64,000 nt of DNA from Punctularia strigosozonata HHB-11173 SS5 (taxonomy: Eukaryota; Basidiomycota; Agaricomycetes; Corticiales; Punctulariaceae). Below are positions 1 through 12,529 of this stretch, piece by piece; position 1 is the first letter of the stretch, and each line of letters opens with the position of its first letter. Location: positions 1,830,876 to 1,894,875 of the forward strand of contig NW_006767433.1 in the NCBI RefSeq assembly GCF_000264995.1, read 5' to 3'. A program made the translations under genes and the position numbers. The notes under the pieces are model-generated. The model was not told the DNA's origin. It searched no databases and saw only the letters and a program-made list of their open reading frames with translations.

Positions 1-3000
1 GCGCGACCAAACAGCGCGACGGGGGCCCAACGCGCGAGTCAGCAACTCTGGTTACCCGAGCGGTTGAACACGCTCAAGAAGCCAAGTAGTACTGTCAGCT
101 TGACATCTGCGACCTCCTCTAGCGAACAGTCGGCGCGACTAACCCCACTCTTGTCGCAATCCGTCTCCGGCAAGCCCAGTGCTGTGAGTCTAGCGTCGTC
201 AAGCACAGGTCGCTTCAGAAGCGGCAGCCTCGACCAAATCGCGGGGAGAGCTGCCATCGCGCGTAAAGATGCTCAGCGCGAGCCCAAAATCTCAGTGCGT
301 GCACGCGTGATAATTCACTACATGTTACTGACACGTTCGTCGTGATCAGCACCTTCGCCAATCATCCTCCCCAGAAGTTTGCGTGGCGGTGGTCGGCGTC
401 TCACAATGTGGGAAATCGACATTCATTCGCAAAGCCCTGAAGCCGTACTCCATTAGCCTGGGCAGTGCCTCGTCTTCAGGGAGCACGTCTTCTCATGCCC
501 CATTCCCATGTACGAGATGGAGCTTATAGCGCGTTAATCTCGCGACTGATATGCATGCCTGCCACAGATATCTCACATACTGCCGTACTGTCAAAGTATC
601 CTCAGGGTGTATCGGAGAGGATCATCCGAGTCATGGAGATTAACGCTTCCGCACTGAACTCTCTATCATCTCCGGAGACCTCCGTCTGGCCGTCAGATGC
701 TCCACGAGTCGACGGCGTCATCCTGGCTTACGATGCATCGGACATGGCCTCCTTCAGACCCATACCGCAATTGCTCGGTGAGTTCCATGTTTAGGGGTAA
801 GCGATTGTGATTTCATTGAAAGCCAGCTGGCTTCGGGAAGATGCGGCTTCCATTGGTTGTCGTTGCCTGCAAGACCGAGCTGCAAGGCGAGCATCGCGTG
901 GCGTCAGAAGAAGCCAATGATATTGCGCGACAATACGACACCGGTCTCGTCGAGGTCAACGCGATCACAGACGAAGGAAAAGAGCGTATACGCCTTGCCT
1001 TCGATTGGCTGGTCAAATCCATCCTTCGCACCCGGCGCTGTAGGTTACATATTCGCGTTTGCGCTCTCTTTCTGATATTCCAGTATCCAGCGACATCCGT
1101 GGCGCAAGGCGATGGCTACCGTAACCCGGCGTCTCCAGACGTCCTTGCTGCATCTCCGCCATGGGAGCGTGTCCGTTCGGAAGCATCGACGCCAACACCA
1201 GCCACGCTTGCCTCCACTCCTCGTCAGACTTCGCCAGCCCCAGATGCGCCAAGCCTGCAGCGACAGCAAGAGCTGTCGGCTCATACTCCAATACCTCCTC
1301 TACGAACGCCTACTACACCGAGACCGCTATCACCAATGCGGGCTCGTTCCATGGGAGACTTGGTAACAAGCAGTGAGCAAGTACGCAATGGTTCATATGC
1401 TCCGCGAGAGCTCGAACGGGAGCACTCCGCATCCACCATGCACAGCACATCCAGTTATAGCAATGATTCAAGCGCGAGCTCATTGTTACGGCCACCGAAT
1501 GGACAAGCTTGGCCGATGAGGGAGTCTGACATCGCTGAGGGCATGACGAGCGTCGAGGAGATCGTGGAGGAGGGAGAACACAGAATGGAGCGGGAGCCGT
1601 ACGTTACCTGCCATTTACCGTCGTGAACCGCGCTTGACACATATTCACCTTAGAAAACCGCCTACTTGGGGCTCGCTTGATGATTTGATCCAGAAACTAT
1701 TATACGTCACAGTCTCTGGCGACGGTAAGTAGCATGTGTTTCCAAACATGTTCCAATACTGAGAATTTATTGCAGATCCTATCTTTATATCTCATTTCCT
1801 TCTCGTGTATCGACGATTCTCCGGTCCCCGCCCTCTTCTCTTGGCAATGCAAAAACGTCTTCGCGAGCTCGATGCCTCAGACATTAGTGATGACATGTTA
1901 GCTGATTTTGCCCAAATGAGGTCAGTGCACTGCGGTTTTGTGACGTATGTACTAGATGTTCACTTTGCCACAGAATCTGCCATTTGCTCGACATGTGGAT
2001 ACGAGACTACCCGCACGATTTCGCCGTGCGAGGCACGTACGGCGCACTTTCTGCCCTGGTGAAGTCAATCTTGATGAAGACACAACTGTTGCATTACGGA
2101 TCCGACTTTTTGCCATTCCTGGAGTTACTGCCGAATCTGTCTGATAAGGACGCCTCCTGGGCTATGAAGGTCGACCATCCTGCAGATGAGAGCGACGAGA
2201 GTTACACAGATGAAGAAGACCTCGCACCCGCCCAAGAACCCGACGTTGGTTCATCCCAATCAGACAGTTCGGCGTCATTCCATTCTTTCCCAGAAGCAAG
2301 GTCTCCTGATGCAACATCCGCGGCCATCCGTGAGCGGAAGTCGAGCCTGCCACTGAGCAGCTACCGGGATTCAAGTCATGCCACGACTTCTCCTGTGAAC
2401 TCGCGCCGAGTAGACCCAGAGGCCCAGTTAGCCTCGCGCCGTTATGTCATGAGGGAGCTACAGAGAATCGGTCAGGAAGTAGCGCTTCTTGACCCTACGT
2501 ACATTGCACGGGAGATCACCCTCACTCAAGTAGACCTATTTTTACAAATTGAGGTATGGCCACCCCTCGCTGATGATTTTTATTTATCACTGATTCATGC
2601 TGAGTTTAGCCCCGGCACTGGCTATTTCATACATTCGTTAGCGGCAAGAAGGACTCCGAGCCGTCGGGTTCCGTAGCAAGGCTCAATCGTTGGACCGATG
2701 TGCTAGGAAGCTGGTACGCGAACAAAGAGAATGATCACACCGTTTGTTGGTCTCAAAAGTCTTATGCAGGGTTGAATCCCTCGTCCTCTCTCATGACAAA
2801 CCAAAGGCTCGGGCGAAGCAGATTGAGAAGTTCGTGGATGTAGCTGAACAACTAGTTGCGATGCAGAACTTCGGGGGCCTTCGTGGAGTAGTATCGGGCA
2901 TCAACGGGGCGATAACAGGGAACAGTTCGCTACTGGAACTCCTTACGCAGAAGTTCGAGGGAAAGTTCGAGTTGCTGCAATCCTACAGCATGCTACTCGC

Positions 3001-3575
3001 CAGCTCGCGGGGTCACAGGGCATACCGTTTAGCACTCCGGTCTTCAAAGGGAGCCGTCATCCCCGCCTGGTACGTCACGCACCTGCCTCTCTTTACTACC
3101 ACTAATCATCCGTATAGCGAGATACACATATCCGATCTTCTACGATCTCATGAGGGCAATCCGGATGTGAGCCCAGTGGATCCGACAAAGATTCACTGGG
3201 GTAAATGGAATTTGATGGCGAAGTTCATCGATACCATCACGGACTGCCAACGCCGTTGTCGGACATCGCCTGAATATGAACATCTGGCCTCGGAGCACAG
3301 AAAAGAAAGGGAGCTGGCAAAAGAAAAAGGGATAGATAAGGACGAATCTATCAGCAAATACTGGCGGAAAGAGTATGTGATGGATGATGAGGTAGCGTGC
3401 TTCGTTTCGTTGTCAATCCATCTAGTTTTGACATTCATTTCAGTTGAAGAATAATCGCAGAGAACAGCCGATTGGTCACTCGGAGGAACGCCCCCCAGTA
3501 TTTCGTGCAAGCTCCAAGGACCGCGTTCTTCAAGCCAAAGACTTGTACCGGCGTCGCAAATTGGTTTTTTGGTGA
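1..3575 (+). CDS. Ras guanine-nucleotide exchange factor with N-terminal GTPase-like domain (5' partial)
   Basis: Promotes GDP release from a Ras-type GTPase at the membrane. The frame is open from base 1, so the start lies outside the window. After a Ser-rich head, an exon from about 382 gives a P-loop (GVSQCGKST), then a stretch resembling the Ras core (VDGVILAYDASDMASF) and a G4-like strand ending VVACKTEL. A Ser/Pro linker follows (about 1080-1600), then a RasGEF_N domain (about 1660-2160, VYRRFSGPRPLLLAM) and the catalytic CDC25 domain (about 2410-3390, with NFGGLRGVVSGINGAITG and the helix DPTKIHWGKWNLMAKFID). The last intron is about 3392-3441, and the protein ends YRRRKLVFW at 3575. 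The G3 and G4 motifs look degenerate, so the head may not hydrolyse GTP. It converges on the DRS1 gene. The GEF call is firm; the role of the head is inferred. Confidence 0.86.
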
Positions 3576-3921
3576 TATCAAGGCCGTGGATGGACTCCGG
3601 ACTCTCATATGATGTGTTCTTTCGTGGAACCCTGGCATTCACTCGATCTGGGTATTTGTGTGTTGAATCTCGATGTTCTCATTCCTGCTGCTCTCTATGC
3701 TTTGTAGTGTCGTACTCCCACCAGTTATGCCAATGTAGACGTGTGTCATCGGATCATCAACGCGTTGTTACCTGTCATTTGCGATGAATCGAAGCAATAT
3801 GACATGACTACTCCAACCGAACCACAGAAGTTTGCTGGATTTCGGTGTCGTGTTTGTTAGCTAGTACTATACCTCGCGGCAAGACAAGAAGGCCTGCGCT
3901 AGCGGGTGGCTGGCGACCGGA
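3576..3921. other. Convergent intergenic region RasGEF/DRS1
   Basis: This stretch must hold the 3' UTRs of both flanking genes. I see no further coding signal, repeat or RNA gene. Confidence 0.6.
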
Positions 3922-6630
3922 TCATTTCCCCTTGCGTTTCCCTCCCTTTTTCTTACCCATGCCCCCAATTTTATCGCCCTTGTGGGCCCGCACTCCCTCA
4001 TTCCGGGATCCTTTCTGACCTAGCTCCTGATCGAAGCCGCCGCTTCGGCGGCGGGCAGCTCGTTTTTTCTGCGCCTTCTTCTCACGCGCTCTGTCGGACA
4101 ACTTGGGCTGGGCTTCGCCTATCTTGACAGGTCGCTGCGCTTTCTTTGCCGATCGAATCGAGGCTGCGATGGCAGGGCGTTCTCCACTCTCCGTTTCTTC
4201 CTCCATCGCCATCTTTCGACGTTTGGCGCGACGAGTCAAACCGGAGAATTTATCGCGCTTTGGCTAGGTTCCCGTTTGGTGAGCCGCATAGTTGTCCATG
4301 TAAGGATGCTTACTTTGTCCTCGTCTTTCCGCTTAACCTTCGCTGTTGCTGTCGACGGGAAGCCGGTCTCGTATTGTTGCTTGCTCACGGCTTGGGCTAG
4401 TCAACGCGCGATTCACTATGAGGAATAGGGGTGCTTTACCTTCCGCCTTTGCTTTATCCTTGGCGCTCTGGAACCATGTCCTGGCCGGCCGAGAATATAT
4501 TTCTTCACTATGCTCCATCATGTTCTCTCCCTTCTTCAATTCCATTTCGGCTTGTCGCATCTATTTCGCTATTAGTTTGGCGGAGTATGGAGTCGACGAT
4601 GGACGAACCTGCTTCTCTTCCTTCTCTTCCTCGAGAACTTCGGCGATCTCCTTCTTCAACAACTCCAGCTTCTCGGACCACTTCGAGATTGCTTCAGAGG
4701 GGACAATGCGATGGCGGACTTGATCATCACCGGCACCATGCTTGATGGCTGCCTTAAGCATCTTCCTGTCCGCTTCCCCAACGAGCGTCACTGATCTGTG
4801 GCATGCGAGTTGAGCGGGTCTGGGGAGAACGTATAGCAACCGTAGCGACATACCGTCCCTTTTTGCCTGCACGAGCCGTACGACCTACTCGATGCAGATA
4901 CTGTGCCAGTTGTCCAGGCATATCGTAGTTGATCACGATGTCCACGCCCTTGATATCCAAACCGCGGGACGCAAGGTCTGTGGCCATAAGGAAGTCAACC
5001 GATCCATCTCGGAATTGTTGCAAAGCTTTGAGCCGCTTTGCGTACATTAGTCATGCACGGGAGTTGGAGAAATATACACGAACCTGCTCCTGGGTGAGGT
5101 CACCGTGCAATTCCGCGCACTTCATATACAACAGGCTGAAGACGATGCGCATCTGATGTGCCAGCTTCTTGCTGCGGAAGAAGATGATGACACCGGACTT
5201 GAACGTGCGCTTGCATAAAGCGACCAGGATCGCGGAGCGTTCCGATTCTTTGCCCGCCCGTACTCGAACGAATTCTTGTATGAGGCCCTTCGCGGTCGAC
5301 CGTTTCGGATCGACGAAGAGGCGAACCGGCTTGTCCAGGCTCATCTTGACAAGTTCATCGACGGAGTCGGTCATTGTGGCTGAGAACAGCATCGTCTGTC
5401 GTGACTTCGGGCAAGACTTGATGATTTCGGCGAGTTCATCAGCAAACCCGTCAGAGAGCATGCGATCGGCTTCGTCTAGAACCAGGATATCCAGCGCATC
5501 GAGGTTGAAGGACGGTGAGTTACGCAGGTGGTCGATGAGACGGCCCGGAGTAGCAATGACAACGTCTGGCTTGCTACGAAGAGCTGCCTCCTGTGATTTT
5601 ACGGAGAGACCACCTGCACAGTCGTCATCAGTGACTTCCTCACAGCAGAATAAGGTAAATCCCACCAACTGCAAGACAGAAACGGATATCCGTGTACGTT
5701 GCGAGCTTCGTGCCAACCTCGAAACACTGGACCCCAAGTTCTCTCGTAGGCACCAAAACGAGACAGCGAGTCGCCGCGGACTTTTTCGCCCTATCTCGGT
5801 AAAGCAGACGTTCTAGCATGGGTATTATGAAGGCAGCCGTCTTTCCAGACCCAGTGACAGCATTTCCAACAACGTCTTTACCGAGGAGTGCGACGGGTAT
5901 GGTGGCAGCTTGGATGGGTGTAGGTTTATGGAAGGATAAAGACGTAATTGCCTTGAGTATAGGCCGGGAGAGGTTCATGGAGAGGAAGGTCGAATGTGTC
6001 TCCGAAGGGCCAGTATCTGAGGCAAAGAAAGCAGCTTTGCGTTCCTTCTCGGCCTGTGTTTCGGATTCGCTTTCGTCTGCTGAATCGTCTTCCTCGTCGT
6101 CAGAATCGGCATCTTCCTCCTCCTCCTCCTCCTCTTCCACGCGTTCCCCCTCTTCGTCTGAGCTCGCCAAGAGATCGTCTTGTTCTTCATTGCCTTCTAA
6201 GCCGACAAAACTTTCCTCTTCTGAGTCCTCCTCTGAGTCCTCATCCTCTTCTTGTTCATCATCAGGTTCTGATTCCGAGCTCTCAGATTCGGAAGAGTCG
6301 TCATCTCTTTTCCTCTTCTGACTGATGGCTCGACTCTTTCTCCTTGCAATAATCTCGTCGACTGACAGAGGTTCCTGCTCTGCGATTAGAAAAAGCAACA
6401 GTACGGTCATTGAAGCTTACGGGTTTTGAGCCACTCTTAACAAGGTCTGCAGTGTCGTCGTTCCTCAGATCGGTGTAAGGGTCCCCAGAAAGGTCAAAGC
6501 TGAACTCCGGGTTCAGCAGCGCATCTTCCGCATCCCGGATTGTCGACTTGCCGGTTCTGCTGGGCCCTGGCACTGCCGATTCTTCCTCCGCGTCTGAGTC
6601 CAGTGTCATCACAAAGTCGTCGACCGCCAT
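3922..6630 (-). CDS. DRS1: DEAD-box ATP-dependent RNA helicase DRS1 (DDX27)
   Basis: Nucleolar helicase for 60S subunit (27S pre-rRNA) processing. The start [17 protein letters not shown] at 6630 is followed by a long Asp/Glu/Ser tract (about 6050-6330), usual for DRS1. Helicase motifs in order: Q-motif region ([20 protein letters not shown]), motif [12 protein letters not shown], Ia PTREL, Ib TPGRL, motif [11 protein letters not shown], motif III SATM, then the C-terminal lobe with [14 protein letters not shown] and [10 protein letters not shown]. The C-terminus is very Lys/Arg-rich and ends [10 protein letters not shown], as in yeast Drs1. Introns are short; the first (about 6370-6414) separates the N-terminal acidic exon. 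It is divergent from APC4 with 247 bp between the start codons. Confidence 0.95.
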
Positions 6631-6877
6631 GGTGTAGATCCGTCAGACGAATGTTGTTCGTATGCAACCCAGCGAGAACCGGGTTGCAGCATAAAAATCC
6701 GAAGATGCGGTCATGCGGAGGTCATGTGCCCCTGACGCGTAGATCTGTCGGGGCCGGCGCTTTCGTCTCAGGTTTCGGTGTCTACCGTCTTTGCTCGCCC
6801 AGATTTTGTACAAAAATAGTGCGCGACGCATCCAACCCGAGCATTGCTCGAAGCAGCTGAATACCAACGCTGTGATC

Positions 6878-9800
6878 ATGGATCCGGTCATGGACGAATC
6901 TATGGCGAGCGCAGCAGACCTGCAGTCCTTTACTTCTCTGGCGAACGTCCAACTCCCAGCACCATCGCGTCTAGTAACATCTGCCTGCTGCCCGGATAAG
7001 GACCTTGTCGTCTTGATCCAACGGCTTGGAAGCAAAGACCGATTAAGCCTGTGGAAAATCCAAGGGTCCAAGAAGTGGGAGGTGTCCGTGGAACGGGAAC
7101 CCGATGCTCAACCTGAGGAGATCATCGACGTTGCCTGGAGTCCAGACGGCAAGTCATAGACTCTCTTGGATACCTTGACGAGCATTAAATAAGCTGACTT
7201 TTAGGACAGACCATCGCCGTGCTTCATGATCCTCCTCGTGTAACCCTTCATTCAATACAAGATGGTCACGAACAAAACGTCATGTACCCGGCACCAGCAA
7301 TGCCTGGGCGACGTATTCGCCTTACAAACGTATGGTGGTTTGCGGCTCACAAGAAGGCGGATACAGACAACATCCCGGACATGTTTCAACGCCAGGGTGT
7401 CATTGTATGCGAATTGGACTTATCCTTCATGGTCATGACTGACCGGCACCCGAAGACAGGATCTGCGCACTCCACACTCAAGCTGCTGCCTCTTCTGGAT
7501 CCGCCGAAGGATGAGCAGCAATCGGCAGGGTGAGTAGACCCCCCTTGAGAGGCTGGAAACTTGCGATGATGCGTTACAGAGCGACGGAACTCTTTGCGTT
7601 TCAAAGTACGAGGACGAAGACTGCCCAACGTTCCGCCATACCTCTTGCTATTTCTTCGTGGCCTACATTGAGTCCTGACCCATTGGCTGCATCTATCGCC
7701 CCGTCGGACAGACCAGGATCAAAAGAGAGGAGTATAGCCGAGGAGTTGGACCCCGCTGATGACGCAAACGTCGACGGAATCCTGGCCATTGCTGACGATC
7801 AGGGACGGATATCCCCATTCCTCGACGGCAGCTTTGCTTTTGGACCGTTCGCTGTAGACCCAACGCCCGGTGGCTCTGCAATCGCCTCGCTGATCAAAGA
7901 CAGTTCGCGGCCCGTATTCTACGCCCACCGTCGCATATGCGCCGATGACGCGTCTGCCTGCGAGGCGCTGCCTACCATCGTTCATCTCCCGCTCATGGCA
8001 CAGCGCATGTTTCGTGACGAGGCAAAGATATGCTCGACCGCTCGGGAACTAGTGTGGTATCTCATGCGCTCCATCAAGGAAATGCGAACGGCATGGCACG
8101 GATCTGACACGCTCCCGGGTGCCAGCGGCTTCGGGCCAAGATGGGAACGCATGTTACGTGAAAAACAGCAAAAACAGTTCGGACGTACGCGGATCTCCGA
8201 GACAGTTGTAACAGCCCGAGGTGCTGATGTCTCGTTTGACGTACAGAAAAGCACCCCGACGCCATCTTGGATCTCACCGCCCTTTTGATCACCGGGAAGG
8301 CTTCGGAGGCGCTCACAGATCTGCTGGGCAGCGGTGGAGAAAACATGGGCGATAGGGTGAAGAGCCAGTGATTAACGCCTACGCCAGCTGCAGCTCACAT
8401 CATTGCAGGGAATCATGAAATGGGAGACGATAGTGGGCGACGCGTTGATCAAGCTGCGTGATCACGCGGAAAGAAGGGTGGGCCCCGCCTTTCAACGTTT
8501 GCACGTCGTGCTGGAAGAGGTTCAGGGTTGGGCTTTATTGTGAGTTTCCGATTGCACCGCAGAAAGAGACGCATATAGACGCAGTCCAGGCCCGCGTACT
8601 CCCAATTCCGCTTCTCCGCAGAGCGGGTCGGTCAATGCCTTGAGCTGGTGAAGCGCGGGATCATCCTTTCCGCATGGCTCGCGTCGGCTGCGCGTCAAGA
8701 GTTGCGACGGTTTAAAGAATTCATGTCGTGGATCAAACACGGTGCGTGATCATCTCCGTAGAGGCTCGTGCATCAAGGTAACCTCGCACCCAGAGCTCGG
8801 CAAGATCAACACGAGTGGGGACGCTCCGAACCCTGGACCAGCGAAGCATGATATACTGGTGGTCAACGACTACCTCACAGCCGGGTTGATCGGGAGCCCG
8901 ATCGACAAATGGTTCGTTGGCCCTGTGCCGACGTTCACTACCGAGGACCTCGGTGGGTCCCTCAAGCCGCCGCCTCTCCATGAGGCGATCCAAAACGCCC
9001 GCAAAGCGCTGTCCATTCGTCCCTTGCCGAGCACGCTGGTGGGGATATACCACCGCCCTCATTGGTCGCGAGGGTCCCTGACGATAACGTTGCAGATGAA
9101 CCCGAGGAATATACCGGATGTGGACAGAAACCTAGACGCGCTCATCGGAGAATTGGCCACGAGTTGCCAGCAATTGTTTGTGCAAGCAGCTGACGCCGCT
9201 GGTCGGTCCGCGCAGGTCTCGAACGTGGCGGACGTTAGGCCACCGCCCCAGTCCGTAGAAGGAAAGTTCGTCACCCGCGAGCGAACGACGGAAGATGTGG
9301 AGGCAGGTGTCGCAGTGTCGTTCAGGGCGCGTGTTATTTTTCTCAGATCCAACTCAACAGGCGGACAGATTCGTGCAATATCTCGCCATTTGGACCACGG
9401 ATCACAGGGCCGAAGAACGCCACCATCGTGAGTCGGTTTATCGCGATGTCAGCGGTTACGACTTTATTGAGACCGCGGCCGGCTGTCCGGTTCGTTCCCC
9501 ACCCTCTCCGTGCAGTGTGCCTCGCGCGGGTACAGTTTGGCGCTGGGCAGCAGGCTGCGATGGCCGTGGCGCTGTTGGACTGCACCGTTGCCAAGGGCGT
9601 GGAGGGTTCGGACGTCGCGCCGTTTGACGTGTTGGACGCGGATTTCTTCGACGAAGAACTGGTCGTCATTGTATATCGGCTACGGGGTGAAGAAGGTGCG
9701 CGGCGCCTTCTCGCTCGCGGGGATCAAAGGCGAGGCTGATCACGATCGGCCACGCAGATTCTGCGTGGATTGGGATGGCCAATTACAGGGAGGTGAGCTA

Positions 9801-10165
9801 TCAGGACATTGAACGTGCCAGGGACGATACAGCCTCGTCGCGCGAGGGGCTCTTCGTGAGCGCGGTACGGAAATGGAGAGAAGGCGAGGTGAGAAATTTT
9901 CTTTTTCGGTGGTTGGGCGCTGGGTTACCGAAAACGTGTACGGTTCTTTTTTTTTCTTTCGCAGATCCGCGTTGGCCGCGTGTCGATCAGCAGGGCGAGG
10001 AGGCTGGCTGGACGACAGAGCGGCGGGGTGTCGCTAGCGGTGAACGGACGGAAGGGTCGGAGGGTCGCGTGCGTGCTGGGCGGAGAGGGGTCAACGCTGG
10101 AGATGCTGGATATGGAAGGGGACGAGATGGGGGAGGAAGCCGAGGAGGGGGACGCGCTCGCGTGA
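6878..10165 (+). CDS. APC4: Anaphase-promoting complex subunit 4
   Basis: Scaffold subunit of the APC/C ubiquitin ligase, which drives the metaphase-anaphase transition and mitotic exit. The N-terminal half has the APC4 WD40-type blade start (DVAWSPDGKS, then the Gly-Gln-Thr-Ile-Ala-Val strand after an intron at about 7156). The middle carries the long helical APC4 domain (about 8410-8740: KWETIVGDALIKLRDHAERR; LELVKRGIILSAWLASAARQ; ELRRFKEFMSWIKH). The tail (about 9770-10165) reads NYREVSYQDIERARDD, an intron near 9890-9964, then VSLAVNGRKGRRVACVLGGE and an acidic end, matching the APC4 C-terminus. An intron at about 9671-9728 is inferred to restore frame. The exact number of internal exons between 8280 and 9760 is uncertain. 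The product is identified from overall pattern, not one signature motif. Confidence 0.85.
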
Positions 10166-10606
10166 CGGGGTGCGGCTGTGCCTGTGGGAGTCGGGGGGCG
10201 AGTGGAGGAGGTGGCTTGCGAGGGCGAGCCCGTGCGTGTATAGTCGGTAGTGTGCACTGTGCAACAGGCATGGCCGGGCGGGGACTCCCGCAGCGCGTCG
10301 GCGGGGCCGGAGCGGTGGGTGGGAGCGTCGCCCGATGCGGCAGGTCGCCGGATCGTCCTCCGCGGGGCAGCAGCTGCACACGAACTCGCAGCCAGCGCGG
10401 GTCATGGCCTGGTCGTGGCCCGCGTTCGAATCAGACCCGTGCGTTCTTTTGGGCAGCGCGAGCAGCGACGGCCAGCGGAGGAGGAGGAGGAGCAATACAT
10501 ATAGCTCGGCTAGGCCCACCCACTAGTGTGTCCGCGGTTCTCCCCCCCGCCGTCTTCTCGCCCTTGCCATTTCAAACAAAAGCCCGCTTGGCTCCTCCCC
10601 CCGTCG
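10166..10606. promoter_or_regulatory. GC-rich APC4 3' end and bZIP promoter
   Basis: No gene seen. About 110 bp upstream of the bZIP start is a run of five GGA triplets (about 10477-10492) followed by a TATA-like atacatatag (about 10495-10504). A CT-rich stretch (about 10540-10605) precedes the ATG. The TATA role is an inference from position and sequence only. Confidence 0.4.
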
Positions 10607-12063
10607 ATGATCAACCCCTCCAGCCCCGACGACGACGCGCAGCCGCGCATGTCCGACATTGCCCTCCGCAAGAAGAAGAATGCCGACGCCCAGGCCGCCT
10701 TCCGGGCCCGACGCGCCAACTACATCGCCAGCCTCGAGGAGACCGGTGCGTGCCACGTCCCCGTCCCCCGCACATCGAGATCCGAGCCCGTGTTCTCTTC
10801 GCAGTCACCAGCCTCGAGGGCGTCGTCCTCCAGCTCCAGGACTCGTGCAAGGAGGCCAAGGCAGAGGCGGCAGAGCTCCGCGCAGAGAACGCCCGCCTCC
10901 GCCGCGAGGGCCAGGAGCGCGAAAAAATGTGGAGGCACCTCTGGATGTCGAAGAGGGCCGGGGGCACCCGCGATGAGCTACCCCCGCTCCCGATAGCGTT
11001 CTTTCCCGCCCAGGCGAACGGCGCCACCCCCCAGATCCCCCCGCTCTCCCCCTCCCACTACCCCGACGACGGCCTGCGCTACACAGAATACGCCACCAAC
11101 ACGTATGCCACTGGCCACGCATACGCCACCAGCGCGGGCTACACTACCCCCGAACACGGGCACGTCTCGTCTTCCGCCGCTCGCGCCGCCTCCCTCGCCA
11201 AGTACGGCCCTTATTCGTCGACAAGCTCATACGCCCTCGCCGGCTCTGCACGGGGCGACGCCGCCGCCTGGACGGGGCCCGTCGTTCACTCGGCATCGTC
11301 TGGTGGTGAGTCGTGCCCTCCCGATAGCGGGAGCTCCTCGCACTCTCCGGCCTATGTCGAGTCGCCGACGCTCATGTCCCCTGCCCTTTCTTACATGTCT
11401 CAATACGCGACAGTCGAAGATCAAAAAATGCCCATCGCCTCGCTCGATGCCGCCCCGTACGTCTTCTCCGCCAACGGCCACAGCCCGACCCTCTCCGCTC
11501 CTTCTACCCCAACCTCCACGTCTTCCACGGGCGTTACGTCCCCCTACCATCAGATGGGATACACCGACTCGTCCGTCGGCCATCAAGAGCGCTCCGAATA
11601 CGCCTATCGCCGCCAGGGCAACCCCGATATGACTCTGCACGGCGGGATCGCCGACATCTCCTCTCTCGCCGGCCCCAGCCGCTACGCCATGCCCCAACCA
11701 CGGCGGCAAGACTCTGGACCGTCCTCCATGGCCGACTACACGACCGCGAGCGACCCCCCGGCGCCTGCAGCCGCGGAGCCCGAGTCAAAACCGCGATCGA
11801 GGAAGGACACGGGTTCCTCCCAGGGCGGCGACGGCGACTCGCGCTCTCCCACACCCAGCGACCCGCCAATATCCGGAACGCTGGCGGTGATCAAGGCGCA
11901 AGCCTTCGGTGCGCTCCGGCGGAACCGTGCGCGCACAAAGCGGTCGTCTGGCGCCGCCAAGGTTGCGATCGAGGCCCTCGAGGCGAGAGGTATCGGGATG
12001 GGCATCGTAGGCGTTAAACGCCAACGTCGAGACAGCGACGACGAAGACGGCCGAGGGAGATGA
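10607..12063 (+). CDS. bZIP transcription factor, Yap/PAP1-like basic region
   Basis: Nuclear DNA-binding regulator. The ATG at 10607 opens exon 1, which encodes the basic region: RKKKNADAQAAFRARRANYI fits the fungal Yap-type signature N-x-x-A-Q-x-A-F-R. A single intron (10746-10804) interrupts the zipper, and exon 2 continues with VTSLEGVVLQLQDSC and heptads rich in Leu/Ala (AAELRAENARLRRE). The rest (about 380 residues) is low-complexity Ser/Thr/Pro/Tyr, probably activation surface, ending in a basic RRNRARTKRSSG stretch and an acidic RRDSDDEDGRGR tail. Third codon positions are much more GC-rich than in neighbouring genes. It is the only sequence-specific transcription factor recognised in the window. 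Target genes cannot be read from sequence; an oxidative-stress role as for Yap1 is possible but unproven, and I do not see the Cys-rich redox domains of Yap1. Confidence 0.86.
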
Positions 12064-12529
12064 CCGGCCTCCATGATTTTTGCTCCATCTGCAGTGCTTA
12101 GCACTATGCTTTTAACGACCTTGCAATGCTCTCTCGCGGCTCGCTCTCCGGTAACATCTATGCTCTCGCGTTCATCTCTCACCCTCTCAGCTCTAAGCTC
12201 TAAGCGTCGAACGGGACTTTGTAGACAATAGCAATGTAACGATGTATAGAGCATTGTGATATACTGTAATCCGCTCAAACCCTTACTGTAAAATAATCCC
12301 ACCCTCTTGTTTACCTTTTGCCAAGCCTAACGCCTGCGCTCAAGCGAAAAAAAAAAACATACGCCACTCGCGCGATGATCGGAACAAAACGAAGTGAGAT
12401 TGACAAGACGCCGTCGGTCGTCGATTGACAGTAGTCGCCGATCAACGAAATGCGCCCCTGGCGCTTTTTTGGTGGCGCCTGGAAAAGAGATGGCGCGTCG
12501 GCTTTATCTGCTTCCGTCGACCGCAGCGG
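12064..12529. other. Convergent intergenic region bZIP/GPI2
   Basis: Expected 3' UTRs of both genes. It includes an A11 run (12347-12357). No coding signal or RNA gene seen. Confidence 0.6.

Noticed and set aside
5818-6321. Ser-rich plus-strand frame opposite DRS1
   Set aside because: It is the antisense of the Asp/Glu/Ser-rich DRS1 segment; Glu codons read backwards as Ser/Leu.
9775-12063. A single very long plus-strand frame of 762 codons covering the APC4 tail and the bZIP gene
   Set aside because: The first part overlaps the APC4 coding end in another frame and lacks protein-like character; the true bZIP begins at 10607 in a spliced exon.
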